The notes beneath the pieces were generated by a model that did no database searches, was not told where the DNA came from, and saw only the letters and a program-made list of their open reading frames with translations. From assembly GCA_002424365.1 (NCBI GenBank), contig DIRQ01000072.1:1-17709 (forward strand): DNA of 17,709 nt. The letters run 5' to 3'. This DNA is from Syntrophomonas sp. UBA5432 (GTDB lineage Bacteria; Bacillota; Syntrophomonadia; Syntrophomonadales; Syntrophomonadaceae). Below, piece after piece: positions 1 through 7,113 of the stretch. The first letter of the stretch is position 1. Every line of letters starts with the position of its first letter. The position numbers and the translations under genes were made by a program.

Positions 1-585
1 TATTAATTTGCGGATTAACACTAAACCGATAAGATTAAAACTACGGTAATCCCTACCTACAACCTCATTAAAACTGTAGCCGGTCAAATCGCTGAAGATT
101 TGGTTTACCCACATAATTTCTCCAGGCTTAAACAATATAACAGCATGGGAAATAAAATGAAGGGCTTCCTGAAGTGCTAATTCCTTTGAGGTATCAGTAA
201 CAAAACCGTAATAAAGAGGGCAGTCTTCATTAGCATAGCCGGCTTGGCGTACCGTATATTTAATAGGAACTTCGGTGCCGTTCTTATGTAGCAGTTTCTT
301 ATCAAAACTAGTTTTATTATGGTTATTGAATGGTTTTTCAAACAGAGCAGTTTCCTGTCCTCTTAGGTATGCAGGTACCAAAGTATCTATCCAGTTAATG
401 TCCCTTAATTCCAGACTGCTGTAACCTGTAAGTTCTTCAAAGGCACGATTCCAATAGCTTATACGCCCATCCTTATAACCAGCGGCAAAGGGATTAGCTG
501 AACAATCTACCACCTCTTTAAACATCTGCAAATGCTGAATGGTTTCGTTTAATTCATGAATTTGTTGTTTTTGGTCGACAGTCAC
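1..585 (-). CDS. PAS-domain sensory protein, C-terminal part beyond window
   Basis: The minus strand is open for 195 codons from a GTG at 585 to the window edge, so the gene is truncated at its 3' end here. A GGAGG ribosome site lies about 11 bases before the GTG, and I found no better in-frame start upstream. A short polar N-terminus (about residues 1-15) is followed by a PAS domain (about 15-125) with the typical stretches AGYKDGRISYWNRAFEELTG and KNGTEVPIKYTV. A second PAS begins near residue 135 (MWVNQIFSDLTGYSFNEVVG). PAS domains sense small ligands, redox state or light, and they usually feed a histidine kinase, GGDEF or sigma-54 activator output. The output domain would lie outside the window, so its type cannot be told. 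It is divergent from the tungstate-binding gene; a functional link is not shown. Confidence 0.85.
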   Translation of the reverse strand, partial: MTVDQKQQIHELNETIQHLQMFKEVVDCSANPFAAGYKDGRISYWNRAFEELTGYSSLELRDINWIDTLVPAYLRGQETALFEKPFNNHNKTSFDKKLLHKNGTEVPIKYTVRQAGYANEDCPLYYGFVTDTSKELALQEALHFISHAVILFKPGEIMWVNQIFSDLTGYSFNEVVGRDYRSFNLIGLVLIRKLI

Positions 586-867
586 TTGTAAAGAGTCCTC
601 CGATAAGTAAACAAAAAAAGTGCAAGGTAATATCTCCTACCTATAAAAATATTACCGATTTATCCAATTATCAGGTATATATTAACACATTCTACATAGA
701 TGTATTATATCCTCCTAAATTTGACATTTTATCTTTTTTGAGTGACATGTTTAGTATGGGGAAGTAGTTTTGTTTATCACATTTTACCCCTAGCACAAAG
801 GATAAACCTTCAAACTAGGAGGAAAATGGCGAAGTATGTAGAAATCATAATATAAAATACATAAGGT
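586..867. other. Divergent intergenic region with two inverted repeats
   Basis: This spacer lies between the PAS gene (minus) and the riboswitch leader (plus). It contains an 8-bp inverted repeat (GGTAATAT at 626-633, ATATTACC at 649-656) in the PAS-gene leader; on the minus strand it is followed by a T-rich stretch. A nested stem-loop (CCTAG 789-793 with CTAGG 815-819, and AAGG 798-801 with CCTT 807-810) covers part of an AGGAGG (817-822) just before a 9-codon reading frame. No complete gene is seen. A TTGACA at 721 has no convincing -10 partner, so I leave the promoter for the riboswitch transcript unassigned. Confidence 0.5.
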
Positions 868-976
868 TCACAACACTGTCTTCGAGCTCAGTTACCTAAA
901 GTGAATCTCACCAAGGTGCTCGGGCCGATAGGGTGTATTTGGAAACGAATACGCCTCCCGTTTGGAAAGGAGATGA
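868..976 (+). promoter_or_regulatory. Moco/Tuco-type cofactor riboswitch candidate
   Basis: A compact fold is visible. CGAGC (883-887) pairs with GCTCG (918-922). Inside it ACCT (894-897) pairs with AGGT (914-917), and GTGA (901-904) pairs with TCAC (908-911). Next comes GGCCGATAG, then a 9- to 10-bp hairpin (932-941 with 946-955) capped by a GAAA tetraloop (942-945), then CTCC (955-958) facing GGAG (969-972) across GTTTGGAAA. The GNRA-capped stem followed by CCTCCC-n-GGAAAGG resembles the conserved 3' part of the Moco RNA motif, which responds to molybdenum or tungsten cofactor. The downstream gene is tungstate-binding-like, and a terminator follows, so transcriptional attenuation is inferred. 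I made the assignment by eye; a covariance-model search was not possible. Confidence 0.65.
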
Positions 977-993
977 TAATATAGAACAATTGA

Positions 994-1033
994 GTCTGCT
1001 ATGTTTCTTGGTATTAGTAGACTTTTTTATTTA
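994..1033 (+). terminator. Intrinsic terminator in tupA leader (riboswitch expression platform)
   Basis: GTCTGCTA (994-1001) pairs with TAGTAGAC (1015-1022), including one G-T pair, and is followed directly by six T. It lies between the aptamer-like fold and the start of the tungstate-binding gene, where a riboswitch-controlled terminator would be expected. Confidence 0.7.
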
Positions 1034-1124
1034 TTGATGCCAAGAAAACTATGTCCATTAATACATATCTAAAAGAGGATTTATTAAAAGCAAAAGTCTA
1101 AGAAAATCGTAATGGAGGTAAACA

Positions 1125-2336
1125 ATGAATAGAATTAAGAATAAAATTTTATTGGTAGGAATATTGTGCTGTTTTATGTTCTTTAGCGTATTCAGTGTAC
1201 AAGCAGTAGAGCCCATAAAAATAACAGTAGATGATAATCCTCTTGTATTTACTGATCAAGTAGCACTTTATGATAATGAAAAAGAACTAGTTCTTATTCC
1301 CTTAAGAGATGTATGTGAGGCTGTGGGAGCCGAAGTTAAGTGGGACTCATCCGAACAAAAAGCAGTAGTTAAGCTCATGAATAAATCGGTGGATGTTCCT
1401 ATTGGGACTAGTCAAGTTACGGTTAACAACAAACCCGTAGAATTAGAAGCAAACGTCGTTATAATTAATAGCCGGACAATGATTCCAATAGATTTCATGC
1501 AAAAAGCGTTGGGAAGTAAAGCAACATGGAATAAAGAACAGAAGCTACTGTCAATTTTAGATAGAAATGTAAAGATAAAAATGGCTAGCACCATTGGACC
1601 TATTGATGCCGGTATTGTAGGAACTTTAACTGAGAGATTTGAAGAAAAGACTGGAGTAAATGTAGAATATTTGGGAGCGGGAACAGGAAAAGCTCTGGAA
1701 ATGTCTAAAACTGGGGACTTTGATCTGGTTATGGTACATGCCAAAGTGCTGGAAGAACAATTTGTTGCAGATGGCTATGGTACCGAAAGAATTCCCGTTA
1801 TGTACAATGACTTTGTTATAATCGGACCTGCCGGTGATCCCGCTGGTATAAAAGGAATGTCAATATCTGATGCACTACAGAAGATTATGCAAAGCCAGGC
1901 CCAATTTATCAGCAGAGGTGATAAATCCGGTACCCATGTAAAAGAAATGGAATTATGGAAAGATGCCGGTCTAACACCTGAAGGGGACTGGTACATAGTA
2001 TGGGAAGGTGGCTCCAAAGGTAACACGGCTACTTTAAAATATACAGATGAACAGCAAGCCTACACCATGATTGACAGAGCTACATATTTAGCTTTAAAGA
2101 AGGATATAACAATAGTTCCTCTGGTAGAGGGAGATGAATCCCTTCTCAACTATATTTCAGTTATTCCTGTAAATCCTGAGAAGTTTACTCAGGTAAACCA
2201 GTCATTAGCTATGGATTTAATTAAGTCTATGACTTCGGAAGAAGGCCAAATGATTATTCGTGATTTTAAGAAAGACATATATGGAGAACCAATGTTTTTC
2301 CCTAATTCCGTAGAGTGGAATAATCTCTCAAAATAA
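1125..2336 (+). CDS. tupA: Secreted TupA-like tungstate-binding protein with copper amine oxidase N-type domain
   Basis: The 403-residue product begins with a signal peptide (about 1-27, likely cut after VQA); no lipobox is evident, so it may be released or wall-held rather than a lipoprotein. Residues about 30-147 form two repeats of the copper-amine-oxidase N-terminal type (LVLIPLRDVCEAVGAEVKWD; RTMIPIDFMQKALGSKATW), a domain common in secreted proteins of clostridia. Residues about 150-400 are a TupA-type solute-binding domain: the binding-loop-like ASTIGPIDAG, the hinge SRGDKSGTH and YTMIDRATYLAL are family signatures. TupA normally presents tungstate to the TupBC importer, but no tupB or tupC follows. 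Start: AATGGAGG precedes the ATG. The cofactor-riboswitch-like leader fits metal control. Molybdate or another oxyanion is a possible alternative ligand. Confidence 0.8.
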   Translation: MNRIKNKILLVGILCCFMFFSVFSVQAVEPIKITVDDNPLVFTDQVALYDNEKELVLIPLRDVCEAVGAEVKWDSSEQKAVVKLMNKSVDVPIGTSQVTVNNKPVELEANVVIINSRTMIPIDFMQKALGSKATWNKEQKLLSILDRNVKIKMASTIGPIDAGIVGTLTERFEEKTGVNVEYLGAGTGKALEMSKTGDFDLVMVHAKVLEEQFVADGYGTERIPVMYNDFVIIGPAGDPAGIKGMSISDALQKIMQSQAQFISRGDKSGTHVKEMELWKDAGLTPEGDWYIVWEGGSKGNTATLKYTDEQQAYTMIDRATYLALKKDITIVPLVEGDESLLNYISVIPVNPEKFTQVNQSLAMDLIKSMTSEEGQMIIRDFKKDIYGEPMFFPNSVEWNNLSK

Positions 2337-2344
2337 TAAGGAGG

Positions 2345-2405
2345 GGCAGGTGGAAGTGGCATGCGGAAATTTCGTTTGCCCTTCTACCTCTCCATACCAT
2401 TTTTA
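2345..2405 (+). terminator. Hairpin between convergent tupA and comM
   Basis: AGGTGGAAG (2348-2356) pairs with CTTCTACCT (2381-2389), and after one bulged base GGCA (2358-2361) pairs with TGCC (2377-2380). Five T lie at 2400-2404, a little distant from the stem. The position between converging genes suggests a shared terminator. Its left arm is also part of a purine-rich repeat that recurs at the window end. Confidence 0.5.
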
Positions 2406-3932
2406 GCTATTCCAATATTTCCTATCCAGACTCCTATATTGGAGAGCCTCGCCCAAGTGCTGTAATAAAATGCTTTCCGAAGCTTCCATGTCAGCGATGG
2501 TACGGGCTACTTTAAGAATGCGATCATAAGCCCGGGCGCTCATCTTGAGCTTATCAAAGGCATTCTTTAATAGCGTTTCGGATTCATCGTCCAAATGACA
2601 GTATTTCTTTACATCAGTAGGGCGCATCTGGGAATTCAGATTAATCTTATATCTAGCAAAACGCTTTTTCTGAATCTCCCTGGCTAGCATCACTTTTTCC
2701 CGCATGGTTGCAGAACTCTCACCATTTCCTCTATCCCGTAATTGCTCATAATTAACTCTAGGTACCTCCACATGTAAATCCATCCGATCTAGAAGGGGAC
2801 CGGAAATTCTGCCCAGGTATCTCTGTATCTGGGGAGGGGTACAATTACACTCTAAATCGGAACCGTAGTGCCCACATGGACATGGGTTCATTGAGGCGAT
2901 GAGAGTAAAGTTAGCCGGATAGGTATGGGTAGCTTGAGCTCGGGCTACAGTAACCACCTTATCCTCCAGGGGTTGCCGCAGTGCCTCCAATACATCTCGG
3001 CTGAACTCAGGGAATTCATCCAGGAATAATACTCCATTCTGGGCCAGGCTAATCTCTCCCGGTCGAGGGATTCTGCCCCCACCGATTACGCTGGCACTGG
3101 AGGCATTTTTATGAGGTGCTCGAAAAGGTCTCTGGTTTACCAGAGGGTTGCTGCTATCAAGTAAACCGGCTACCGAATAAATACGCGTTGTTTCTAAAAT
3201 TTCATCCCGCTGCATTTCCGGTAAAATACCAGGTAATCGTCGGGCCAGCATAGTTTTACCCCCACCGGGAGGACCAATCAAAAGAACATTATGCATACCT
3301 GCGGCAGCAATTAAGAGTGCTCGTTTAGCCGACTCCTGTCCTTTAACGTCAGCAAAGTCAGGAACACTGTTTACGAAAAAGCGCTGGGAAGAATAGGCCT
3401 TAACTGGAGTTAAAGTATTATCACCCTGGACAAAGTCATATAGTTCCTTCAGGTTACCCACTGCTAATGATTTTATTTCACTTACTAACCCGGCTTCATA
3501 ACTGTTACCTTTAGGAATAACCAGGGCAAGATCAGATTGCATTTTAGCTAGTTCCAGAACCATAGGCAAAACTCCTGGAACCATCCGAAGGTCACCATTA
3601 AGTGATAGTTCGCCACAGAAATAGAATTTATCAAGGGGGAAGCCTTCTACTTGTTCAGAAGCGATTAGAATACCCAGGGCTATGGCCAGGTCAAAATGGC
3701 TGCCTTCTTTTTTAATATCCGCTGGAGCCAGGTTGATAATAATCTTACGGTTAGGAAATTCGAACCCCGAGTTTCTTAAAGCGGATCTTACCCGCTCTCG
3801 CGCTTCCCGAGTCGCCTGTGAAGCAAGGCCGACCAGCTCAAAGGCGGGAAGCCCGGTCTGTATATCTACTTCAACTTTTACGGGAGTAGCCTCGATGCCA
3901 TTTATCACCATAGTGTTAAGGGAGGCTAGCAT
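2403..3932 (-). CDS. comM: YifB/ComM family Mg-chelatase-like AAA+ ATPase
   Basis: The 509-residue product is full length for the YifB/ComM family. The N-terminal Lon-protease-like (ChlI) domain spans about 20-140 (GLPAFELVGLASQATRE; NLAPADIKKEGSHFDLAIAL). The AAA+ module starts near 205, with Walker A GPPGGGKT (about 220-227, Lys226) and Walker B VLFLDEFPEF near 300. A Cys-rich loop CPCGHYGSDLECNC (about 350-364) and the C-terminal lid with SARAYDRILKVARTIADMEAS are typical. In Haemophilus and Vibrio, ComM is a hexameric helicase that promotes branch migration during natural transformation; in Gram-positives the role is less settled. The start ATG is preceded by AGGTGAT at good spacing. The gene is monocistronic here, converging on the tungstate-binding gene. 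Confidence 0.93.
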   Translation of the reverse strand: MLASLNTMVINGIEATPVKVEVDIQTGLPAFELVGLASQATREARERVRSALRNSGFEFPNRKIIINLAPADIKKEGSHFDLAIALGILIASEQVEGFPLDKFYFCGELSLNGDLRMVPGVLPMVLELAKMQSDLALVIPKGNSYEAGLVSEIKSLAVGNLKELYDFVQGDNTLTPVKAYSSQRFFVNSVPDFADVKGQESAKRALLIAAAGMHNVLLIGPPGGGKTMLARRLPGILPEMQRDEILETTRIYSVAGLLDSSNPLVNQRPFRAPHKNASSASVIGGGRIPRPGEISLAQNGVLFLDEFPEFSRDVLEALRQPLEDKVVTVARAQATHTYPANFTLIASMNPCPCGHYGSDLECNCTPPQIQRYLGRISGPLLDRMDLHVEVPRVNYEQLRDRGNGESSATMREKVMLAREIQKKRFARYKINLNSQMRPTDVKKYCHLDDESETLLKNAFDKLKMSARAYDRILKVARTIADMEASESILLQHLGEALQYRSLDRKYWNS

Positions 3933-3936
3933 ATAG

Positions 3937-4320
3937 TTATCACCTGCATTTATAAGTTTTACCTTATTTTAACACAGATGATTAATTATGGCGTCACCAG
4001 AGGGTATAATCTTTTAATATTTGCCTTGCTTGATCAACACAGGAACCAGCTATTAAAGTGCTTAAAAAATAATACCGGAAAATGCCAAAATTATTTGAAA
4101 GAATATATGTCCTGCGACATTAACTTATTTTGTTCGATGAAAAAGTTTTTAGGTTTTTGGCCATAAGATAATTATAAAAATAGGTGGAAAGTCCTTATAA
4201 AAGTATGAATCCGTGAAAAAAAAGGCCAATAGGGAAATTTTTAACATGTAAAAAAGAGGATTTTATTACAATTTTCAGAACTCTATATTAAGGTAGGTAA
4301 TCTAAAAACAGGAGGAGAAA
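3937..4320. other. Gene-poor spacer upstream of the agr-type operon
   Basis: About 380 bases lie between comM and the sensor kinase. The only frame of any length (3978-4166, 62 codons) has no ribosome site and no recognisable features, so I do not call it. Short elements seen are ATGTC-CTGC-GACAT (about 4108-4121, an inverted repeat), a TTTTTGGCCA block near 4153 that recurs near 17055 ahead of the BofC-like gene, and AGGTGGAAAGTCC near 4183. The promoter of the kinase-agrB-agrD operon should lie here, but no convincing -35/-10 pair was found. Confidence 0.4.
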
Positions 4321-5727
4321 ATGAATTTACCCTGGATTTTACTTATAACTGGATTCGCCACTGGCTTTCTAGCTACCTGGATAGGCCTGTTACTAGTTAA
4401 TATTAAGCCTGATTTTTTCAGGTTAGTTTTGGTTGCCTCATTTTATAGTATAGTGAATGTTATAGTGCGTAGTTTCCCCATTCCTTTTGGTGTTCATTTT
4501 ATTATATTGTTAGTTGCATTATATATTATGATTATGATGGGTTGGAGGTTAGGTCTTTTTAGAGCGTTAATCCCAACTATTATCGGTATGCTAATTTTGA
4601 TTCTAAGTGAATCTTTATGCGTTTCCACTTTGATTAGAATATCCAATCTCACTATATCGGATATAATGCAAGAATTTATTTTTTGGCCATTTATTCCCCA
4701 GATTATGCTGGTATTGGTAGTAATTAAGATTATTGATTGTTTTAATCTCTATATTTTAAATTTTAATGATTTTAGTTTTAACGAGTCGTCTAATACTACC
4801 GGGTATAATTCAGTTACTATACTTACGGGATTAGCTCTTCTACTATTAATTCTACAAATGATGCTAAATCTGAGCATTGTCTACGCCTATCCTGCCCACT
4901 TATTAAAAAGTATTTCCCTGGAAGACGCAGGAGTATTAAGCACTATATTAATGATAACCATTTTTGTAACTATGGTATTGATAATTAACCAATTATTGGT
5001 GATGTCGGCCAAAGAAAATCAATACCTGGTGCAATTGGCCTATCTAAGTACCGTGGACGAATTATTTACAGCGATAAGGGCTGAGGGGCATGACCGTATT
5101 AACCACCTGCAAACACTATATGGATTTATACAGCTGGGTAATTTAAATGAAACCAGGAAATACCTGGAGGAATTAATGGGTGACGTTATAATATCACAAC
5201 ATCACGCAGTTCAGGGAAAACCTGGTTTATCCGCTCTATTCTATATTAAGGCAGGGATTGCGACTAGCAAGGGAATTGAATTAAGTTTTGAAATTGAGAG
5301 CGATGTATCCCATATCGCTGTACCTTCATACGAGTTAAATCGAATTGTAGGTAATCTTATCAATAATGCTTTTGATGCAGTTGCAGATTTAGAAAAGCAA
5401 AATAAATGGGTTAATATTAGCATTTATGAACAGTATGGTAATTATGTCTTTAAGGTGTCTAACTACGGCAATATTGACCCGCAAACCGCCCAAAATATAT
5501 TCTTGCGTGGTTATACTACCAAACAGAGTGGCCATAGTGGAATGGGGTTATTTATTACCCAACAAATTGCACAAAAATACGGTGGAAAAATAATACTCGA
5601 AAACAAGGAAAACGTAGTGGAGTTTATGATTATCTTACCGAAAACTAAATTGGGGAGGGAGATAGATGCATTACCTGGCTCAAAAGATAGCCCAAAGGTT
5701 GACGGTAAATTCAAAGCAAGTGGTTGA
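4321..5727 (+). CDS. AgrC-like membrane sensor histidine kinase (GHKL, SpoOB-type)
   Basis: The 468-residue protein has about seven hydrophobic segments in its first 230 residues, the layout of AgrC-type receptors for extracellular peptides. The dimerisation/phosphoacceptor helix carries RAEGHDRINHLQ, placing the phosphorylated His near residue 257. The ATPase domain has the N box NRIVGNLINNAFDAV (about 340-354) and the G box GHSGMGLFITQQIAQKYGG (from about 404). A strong site (ACAGGAGGAG) precedes the ATG. The last 30 or so residues extend past the usual end of the ATPase fold, and their codons overlap agrB by 62 bases. It probably reads the cyclic peptide made by the two following genes. 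No LytTR or other response regulator is adjacent, so its partner is unknown. Confidence 0.87.
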   Translation: MNLPWILLITGFATGFLATWIGLLLVNIKPDFFRLVLVASFYSIVNVIVRSFPIPFGVHFIILLVALYIMIMMGWRLGLFRALIPTIIGMLILILSESLCVSTLIRISNLTISDIMQEFIFWPFIPQIMLVLVVIKIIDCFNLYILNFNDFSFNESSNTTGYNSVTILTGLALLLLILQMMLNLSIVYAYPAHLLKSISLEDAGVLSTILMITIFVTMVLIINQLLVMSAKENQYLVQLAYLSTVDELFTAIRAEGHDRINHLQTLYGFIQLGNLNETRKYLEELMGDVIISQHHAVQGKPGLSALFYIKAGIATSKGIELSFEIESDVSHIAVPSYELNRIVGNLINNAFDAVADLEKQNKWVNISIYEQYGNYVFKVSNYGNIDPQTAQNIFLRGYTTKQSGHSGMGLFITQQIAQKYGGKIILENKENVVEFMIILPKTKLGREIDALPGSKDSPKVDGKFKASG

Positions 5728-6307
5728 CGAAGATGTGATTCGCTATGGAGCAGAAGTAATACTGGGAGCAGTTTTTCAGATAAGTGTATTCTTACTGGTA
5801 GCCTATTTATGTGGAATATTTTTGGAAATATTAGGAATACTATTTGCTTCCGCTATATTACGGCGCTATTCCGGCGGAGTCCATTGCAGTACTTACTATG
5901 GCTGTACCTTTTCAGGTTTGATTACCTATCTATTATTAGCCTATCTCCTGCGTTATTTTAGCGGTGAATTCTTTATTGTATATTTTACCGTTACCGCAAT
6001 TTTGTGCTATAGCCTGGTTTACTGGTTTGCACCGATGGATAACCCTTCCAACAGGATAAATGACACCGTAAAAAGAAAGCAGTTAAAGTATAAAAGTTGT
6101 ATGGTTTTAACTTCCGTATTACTTATCTCATTTGTATTATACAGTTTTGGCTACGACTTATATGCATTTTCCTTATTGCTTGGATTGCTTTGGCAATCAC
6201 TTACCTTGACACCAGGAGGCGAGCTGTACATAGCCGCCTGGGATAGATTCTTGTTAAGAATCGAAAAATTAATTGAGAGGAGGAAACATGATGTTCCATC
6301 ATCTTAA
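5666..6307 (+). CDS. agrB: AgrB-type membrane peptidase for autoinducer peptide processing
   Basis: The 213-residue integral membrane protein matches the accessory gene regulator B family. The RRYSGGVHCSTYYGCT stretch gives His73 and Cys80, the same 7-residue spacing as the catalytic His77/Cys84 of Staphylococcus AgrB. Four to six hydrophobic segments follow. AgrB removes the C-terminal tail of the AgrD propeptide and closes a thiolactone ring. The start lies inside the kinase gene behind a strong GGGGAGGGAG site. The 3' end overlaps agrD by about 20 bases, which suggests translational coupling and near-equal production of enzyme and substrate. Confidence 0.9.
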   Translation: MHYLAQKIAQRLTVNSKQVVDEDVIRYGAEVILGAVFQISVFLLVAYLCGIFLEILGILFASAILRRYSGGVHCSTYYGCTFSGLITYLLLAYLLRYFSGEFFIVYFTVTAILCYSLVYWFAPMDNPSNRINDTVKRKQLKYKSCMVLTSVLLISFVLYSFGYDLYAFSLLLGLLWQSLTLTPGGELYIAAWDRFLLRIEKLIERRKHDVPSS

Positions 6308-6419
6308 AATCTTCATGTCAACTTCACTCGCTGTATTTTTTGCCTTTATTGCAGCAAGCAATTTTCAGGTATGTTGTCCCTTTTTCTATTACCAACCGGA
6401 GCTTCCAGATAAGAAATAG
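6288..6419 (+). CDS. agrD: AgrD-like cyclic thiolactone autoinducer precursor
   Basis: This 43-codon gene begins with two consecutive ATG codons (6288, 6291) behind AGGAGG (6278-6283); spacing favours the second, but both are in frame. The product has the three-part AgrD layout. The amphipathic/hydrophobic leader is about 1-25 (KIFMSTSLAVFFAFIAA). A cysteine-bearing core follows (QVCCPFFY), then an acidic, proline-containing tail (YQPELPDKK) that AgrB would recognise and remove. Aligned by eye with the clostridial C-IWFT-HQPEEP pattern, the predicted ring is CPFFY, Cys30 to Tyr34. A second cysteine, Cys29, sits just outside the ring. It overlaps the agrB end and is followed by a strong terminator. 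Leader cleavage site and mature form are inferred. Confidence 0.88.
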   Translation: MMFHHLKIFMSTSLAVFFAFIAASNFQVCCPFFYYQPELPDKK

Positions 6420-6439
6420 GGTTTAGTTGGAAAACTTTC

Positions 6440-6470
6440 CGGCAGGCTTTAAAGCCTGCCGCTTTTTTTA
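6440..6470 (+). terminator. Strong intrinsic terminator after agrD
   Basis: CGGCAGGCTTT (6440-6450) and AAAGCCTGCCG (6451-6461) form a perfect inverted repeat, followed by seven T. It closes the kinase-agrB-agrD transcript about 20 bases after the agrD stop. Confidence 0.92.
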
Positions 6471-6546
6471 TGTATATTGAATAGTTTAATCAGCAAAAAG
6501 GCATTATAAAGATGAAAAAGATTTTTCTTGGAAAGGAGTTTTTATA

Positions 6547-6876
6547 GTGCTTGGTACAATTGTACGTTTTATAGTATCCGCCCTGGTTTTACTCCTGATA
6601 GGCTACCTGCTTCCTGGTATTACGGTATCTGGATTCGTAGGGGCATTAATTGCCGCAGTAGTTATAGCAGGTCTGGGTTATATAGTTGAAGCCATCCTGG
6701 GTGACAGGATTTCACCGCGTTCCCGTGGAATTGTTGGCTTTATTACCGCTGCTGTAGTCATTTATGTGGCCCAGTTTATTATTCCCAACTATTTATCTGT
6801 ATCCCTGTTGGGCAGTCTGCTAGCAGCTTTCGTAATCGGTCTGGTGGATGCATTTATTCCCACCGAATTACGGTAA
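6547..6876 (+). CDS. Phage holin family 4 / YvlD-type small membrane protein
   Basis: The 109-residue protein is almost entirely hydrophobic, with four predicted membrane helices (about 4-24, 28-52, 60-80, 86-104). Charged residues sit in the central loop (GDRISPRSRG), and a typical LVDAFIPTELR end is present. This matches the family named for mycobacteriophage holins (superfamily IV, YvlD-like). In Firmicutes these are mostly chromosomal membrane proteins of unknown role rather than lysis proteins, and no endolysin or phage gene is nearby. The start is GTG behind GGAAAGGAG. It has its own terminator, so it is probably a single-gene transcript. Confidence 0.82.
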   Translation: MLGTIVRFIVSALVLLLIGYLLPGITVSGFVGALIAAVVIAGLGYIVEAILGDRISPRSRGIVGFITAAVVIYVAQFIIPNYLSVSLLGSLLAAFVIGLVDAFIPTELR

Positions 6877-6908
6877 AAGCGTTAATAGAAAAAAACTCCA
6901 TTATTACT

Positions 6909-6942
6909 ATAGACCAGTTTTTGTACTGGTCTATTATTTTTT
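6909..6942 (+). terminator. Intrinsic terminator after the YvlD-type gene
   Basis: ATAGACCAGT (6909-6918) and ACTGGTCTAT (6925-6934) form a perfect 10-bp stem with a 6-base loop, followed by a T-rich run to 6942. Confidence 0.9.
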
Positions 6943-7025
6943 AATAAGGGAGTACATATTACCTTATTCTATAAAGATAGATTCTAGAATGAAATAGTAA
7001 TCGTCAATGTATATACTAAAAAGCA

Positions 7026-7054
7026 TTGAACTTATGTTTAAAGCAAAGTACAAT
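7026..7054 (+). promoter_or_regulatory. Sigma-A-type promoter for tatA
   Basis: TTGAAC (7026-7031) and TACAAT (7049-7054) are separated by 17 bases, each one base from the consensus hexamer. They lie about 60 bases before the tatA start, downstream of the preceding terminator. Confidence 0.65.
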
Positions 7055-7113
7055 GTAAAAAGCAATAAAACATTGCAGTTATTCGGGATTAAGGATTATA
7101 GGAGGCCGTAAAA

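Noticed and set aside
721..749. TTGACA as a -35 element for the riboswitch transcript
   Set aside because: No acceptable -10 hexamer at 16-18 bases spacing.
3978..4166. 62-codon frame with several cysteines between comM and the kinase gene
   Set aside because: No ribosome site, no recognisable motif and AT-rich spacer composition; most likely chance.
6547..6876. Holin-family protein as evidence for a prophage
   Set aside because: No endolysin, structural or integrase genes nearby; this family is commonly chromosomal in Firmicutes.
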